Shown: in pieces, positions 6,381 through 7,225 of the stretch
How the letters are laid out: every line of letters begins with the position of its first letter
Position numbering within the stretch: position 1 is the first letter of the stretch
The notes under the pieces: model-generated
Databases searched by the model: none
Told to the model about the DNA's origin: nothing
What the model saw: the letters and a program-made list of their open reading frames with translations, nothing else
Position numbers and translations under genes: made by a program
NCBI GenBank assembly: GCA_031425695.1
Contig: JANPJV010000079.1
Coordinates: forward strand, 1 to 7,225
Source of the DNA: JANPJV01 sp031425695
Lineage (GTDB): Bacteria > Pseudomonadota > Gammaproteobacteria > Xanthomonadales > SZUA-5
DNA length: 7,225 nt
Direction of reading: 5' to 3'

Positions 6381-7225
6381 ATGAAGCTTCGACTCTGCGC
6401 GCTCGCTTCGCTGGCATGCCTGAGCGTCGCTCCGCTTGCCGCCGAAAACGACGGGCTGAGCACGCCGGTGAAGTTGCCCGCGTACCAGCCGTCAACTGCG
6501 CCCTGCAACGCGCCGACGGGTCTGCAGAAAACGCTGGTCTTCGTGCAGGACAACCGGCGCGAATTCATGCAAGGCGCCGGACGGGGGCTGGAAGCCGCGG
6601 CTCGCGCGCGGGGCCTCGACTACCACGTCGCCTTTTCGGACAACGATCCTGCGCTGATGATCGAGCAAGTCGGCGACCTGATGACTGCCAAGGCGGGCGC
6701 AATCGTGGTGGCGCCGATCGATCCGCTATCGCTGGCGCCCGCGCTGAAGCAGCTCATCGGCTCGGGCGCCTATGTGGGTGCCATCGTGCCGCCGCCGGCC
6801 ACGACGGTGCTGAACGCGCCACAGTATCTTACCGGCAAGGTCCTGGCGGAAGCGGCGGCCGATTACATCCGCACGCGGCTTGGCGGAAAGGCGAAGGTCG
6901 TGCTGCTGACGCATGATGGCATGCAATTCCTGGCGCCGCGTTTCACCGCGATGCGCGATACCCTGCGAACACTGCCGGGCGTGACGATCGTGGCCGACAT
7001 TTCGCCCGCCACGGTCGACAACGAGGGCGGCTATCGCACGATGCAGACGATCCTGCTGGCGCATTCAAATGTCGACGTGGTGCTAGGTGCCGATACCGTG
7101 GTGCTGGGAGCACTGGCGGCGTTGCGTGAAGCGGGCAAGGCGCGGCCGGACCAGTTTCTCGGCGGCATCGACGGGGAGCCCGAGGCCGTCGTCGAGATCA
7201 AGAAGGGCGACGGCCCCTACAAGGC
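6381..7225 (+). CDS. Periplasmic sugar-binding-like protein (Peripla_BP_4 type), 3'-truncated by window edge
   Basis: An open frame of 281 residues that runs off the right end without a stop. It begins with a typical signal peptide (MKLRLCALASLACLSVAPLAA, cut likely near residue 21), so the product should be exported to the periplasm. The rest resembles ribose/galactose-type binding proteins: a first strand KTLVFVQDN (50-58), helix GRGLEAAARARGL, a QVGDLMTAKAGAIVVAPIDPLSLAPAL segment typical of the ligand-binding hinge region, GADTVVLGALAALREAGK from residue 236, and GGIDGEPEAVVEIKKGDGPY from 261. Usual family length is 310-340 residues, so most of the gene is present. An alternative ATG at 6369 overlaps the kinase stop (TGATG) and adds four residues; 6381 was preferred for its clean signal peptide and GGGAAAGG just upstream. 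It may bind ligand for an ABC transporter or act as a sensory partner of the kinase. The fold call is fairly sure; the ligand is unknown. Confidence 0.82.
   Translation, partial: MKLRLCALASLACLSVAPLAAENDGLSTPVKLPAYQPSTAPCNAPTGLQKTLVFVQDNRREFMQGAGRGLEAAARARGLDYHVAFSDNDPALMIEQVGDLMTAKAGAIVVAPIDPLSLAPALKQLIGSGAYVGAIVPPPATTVLNAPQYLTGKVLAEAAADYIRTRLGGKAKVVLLTHDGMQFLAPRFTAMRDTLRTLPGVTIVADISPATVDNEGGYRTMQTILLAHSNVDVVLGADTVVLGALAALREAGKARPDQFLGGIDGEPEAVVEIKKGDGPYK

Noticed and set aside
6218..6916. 232-residue plus-strand open frame across the kinase 3' end and the binding-protein gene
   Set aside because: It is out of frame with two recognisable genes, low in hydrophobic residues and rich in Arg/Ala/Gly, as expected of a shadow frame in GC-rich DNA.

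Overview
The window comes from a GC-rich gammaproteobacterium, most likely of the Lysobacterales (Xanthomonadales). The basis is recognition of protein sequence, not a search: the gamma subunit ends in ...EISEIVSGAAAV, the beta subunit begins MSQGKVVQIIGAVVDVEF, and the C-terminal part of alpha (KQKQYAPMS... to FKKTGTW) reads like the Xanthomonas/Rhodanobacter group. The genus cannot be fixed from this window.

Positions 1-4783 hold the F1 half of the ATP synthase operon in the usual order, all on the plus strand: atpA (alpha, missing about 15 N-terminal codons off the left edge), atpG (gamma), atpD (beta) and atpC (epsilon). All four look intact, with nucleotide-binding and catalytic motifs present. 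Together they form the catalytic alpha3-beta3 ring, the rotating shaft and the epsilon brake of the F1 sector.

The odd part is what lies between these genes. The three spacers are about 99, 233 and 262 bases, much longer than in the compact E. coli operon, and each carries its own class of inverted repeat. atpA-atpG has a 23-base inverted repeat built from GGTTTC hexamers. atpG-atpD has a very long, nearly perfect hairpin built from GACGCAAAG units. atpD-atpC has two and a half to three tandem ~50-base REP-like units followed by three more small hairpins. No protein gene was found in these spacers.

After atpC comes a 251-base gap with two strong GC-rich hairpins that lack a T tract, so any terminator role is unproven. 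Then follows an unrelated two-gene unit, also on the plus strand. The first gene is a membrane sensor histidine kinase (CHASE3-type periplasmic sensor, HisKA_2-type phosphoacceptor, HATPase domain). Almost overlapping its stop is a secreted periplasmic sugar-binding-like protein that runs off the right edge. The tight spacing suggests a signalling unit in which a soluble periplasmic ligand-binding protein may feed the kinase, or a sensor next to a transporter. No response regulator or transporter gene is visible in the window.
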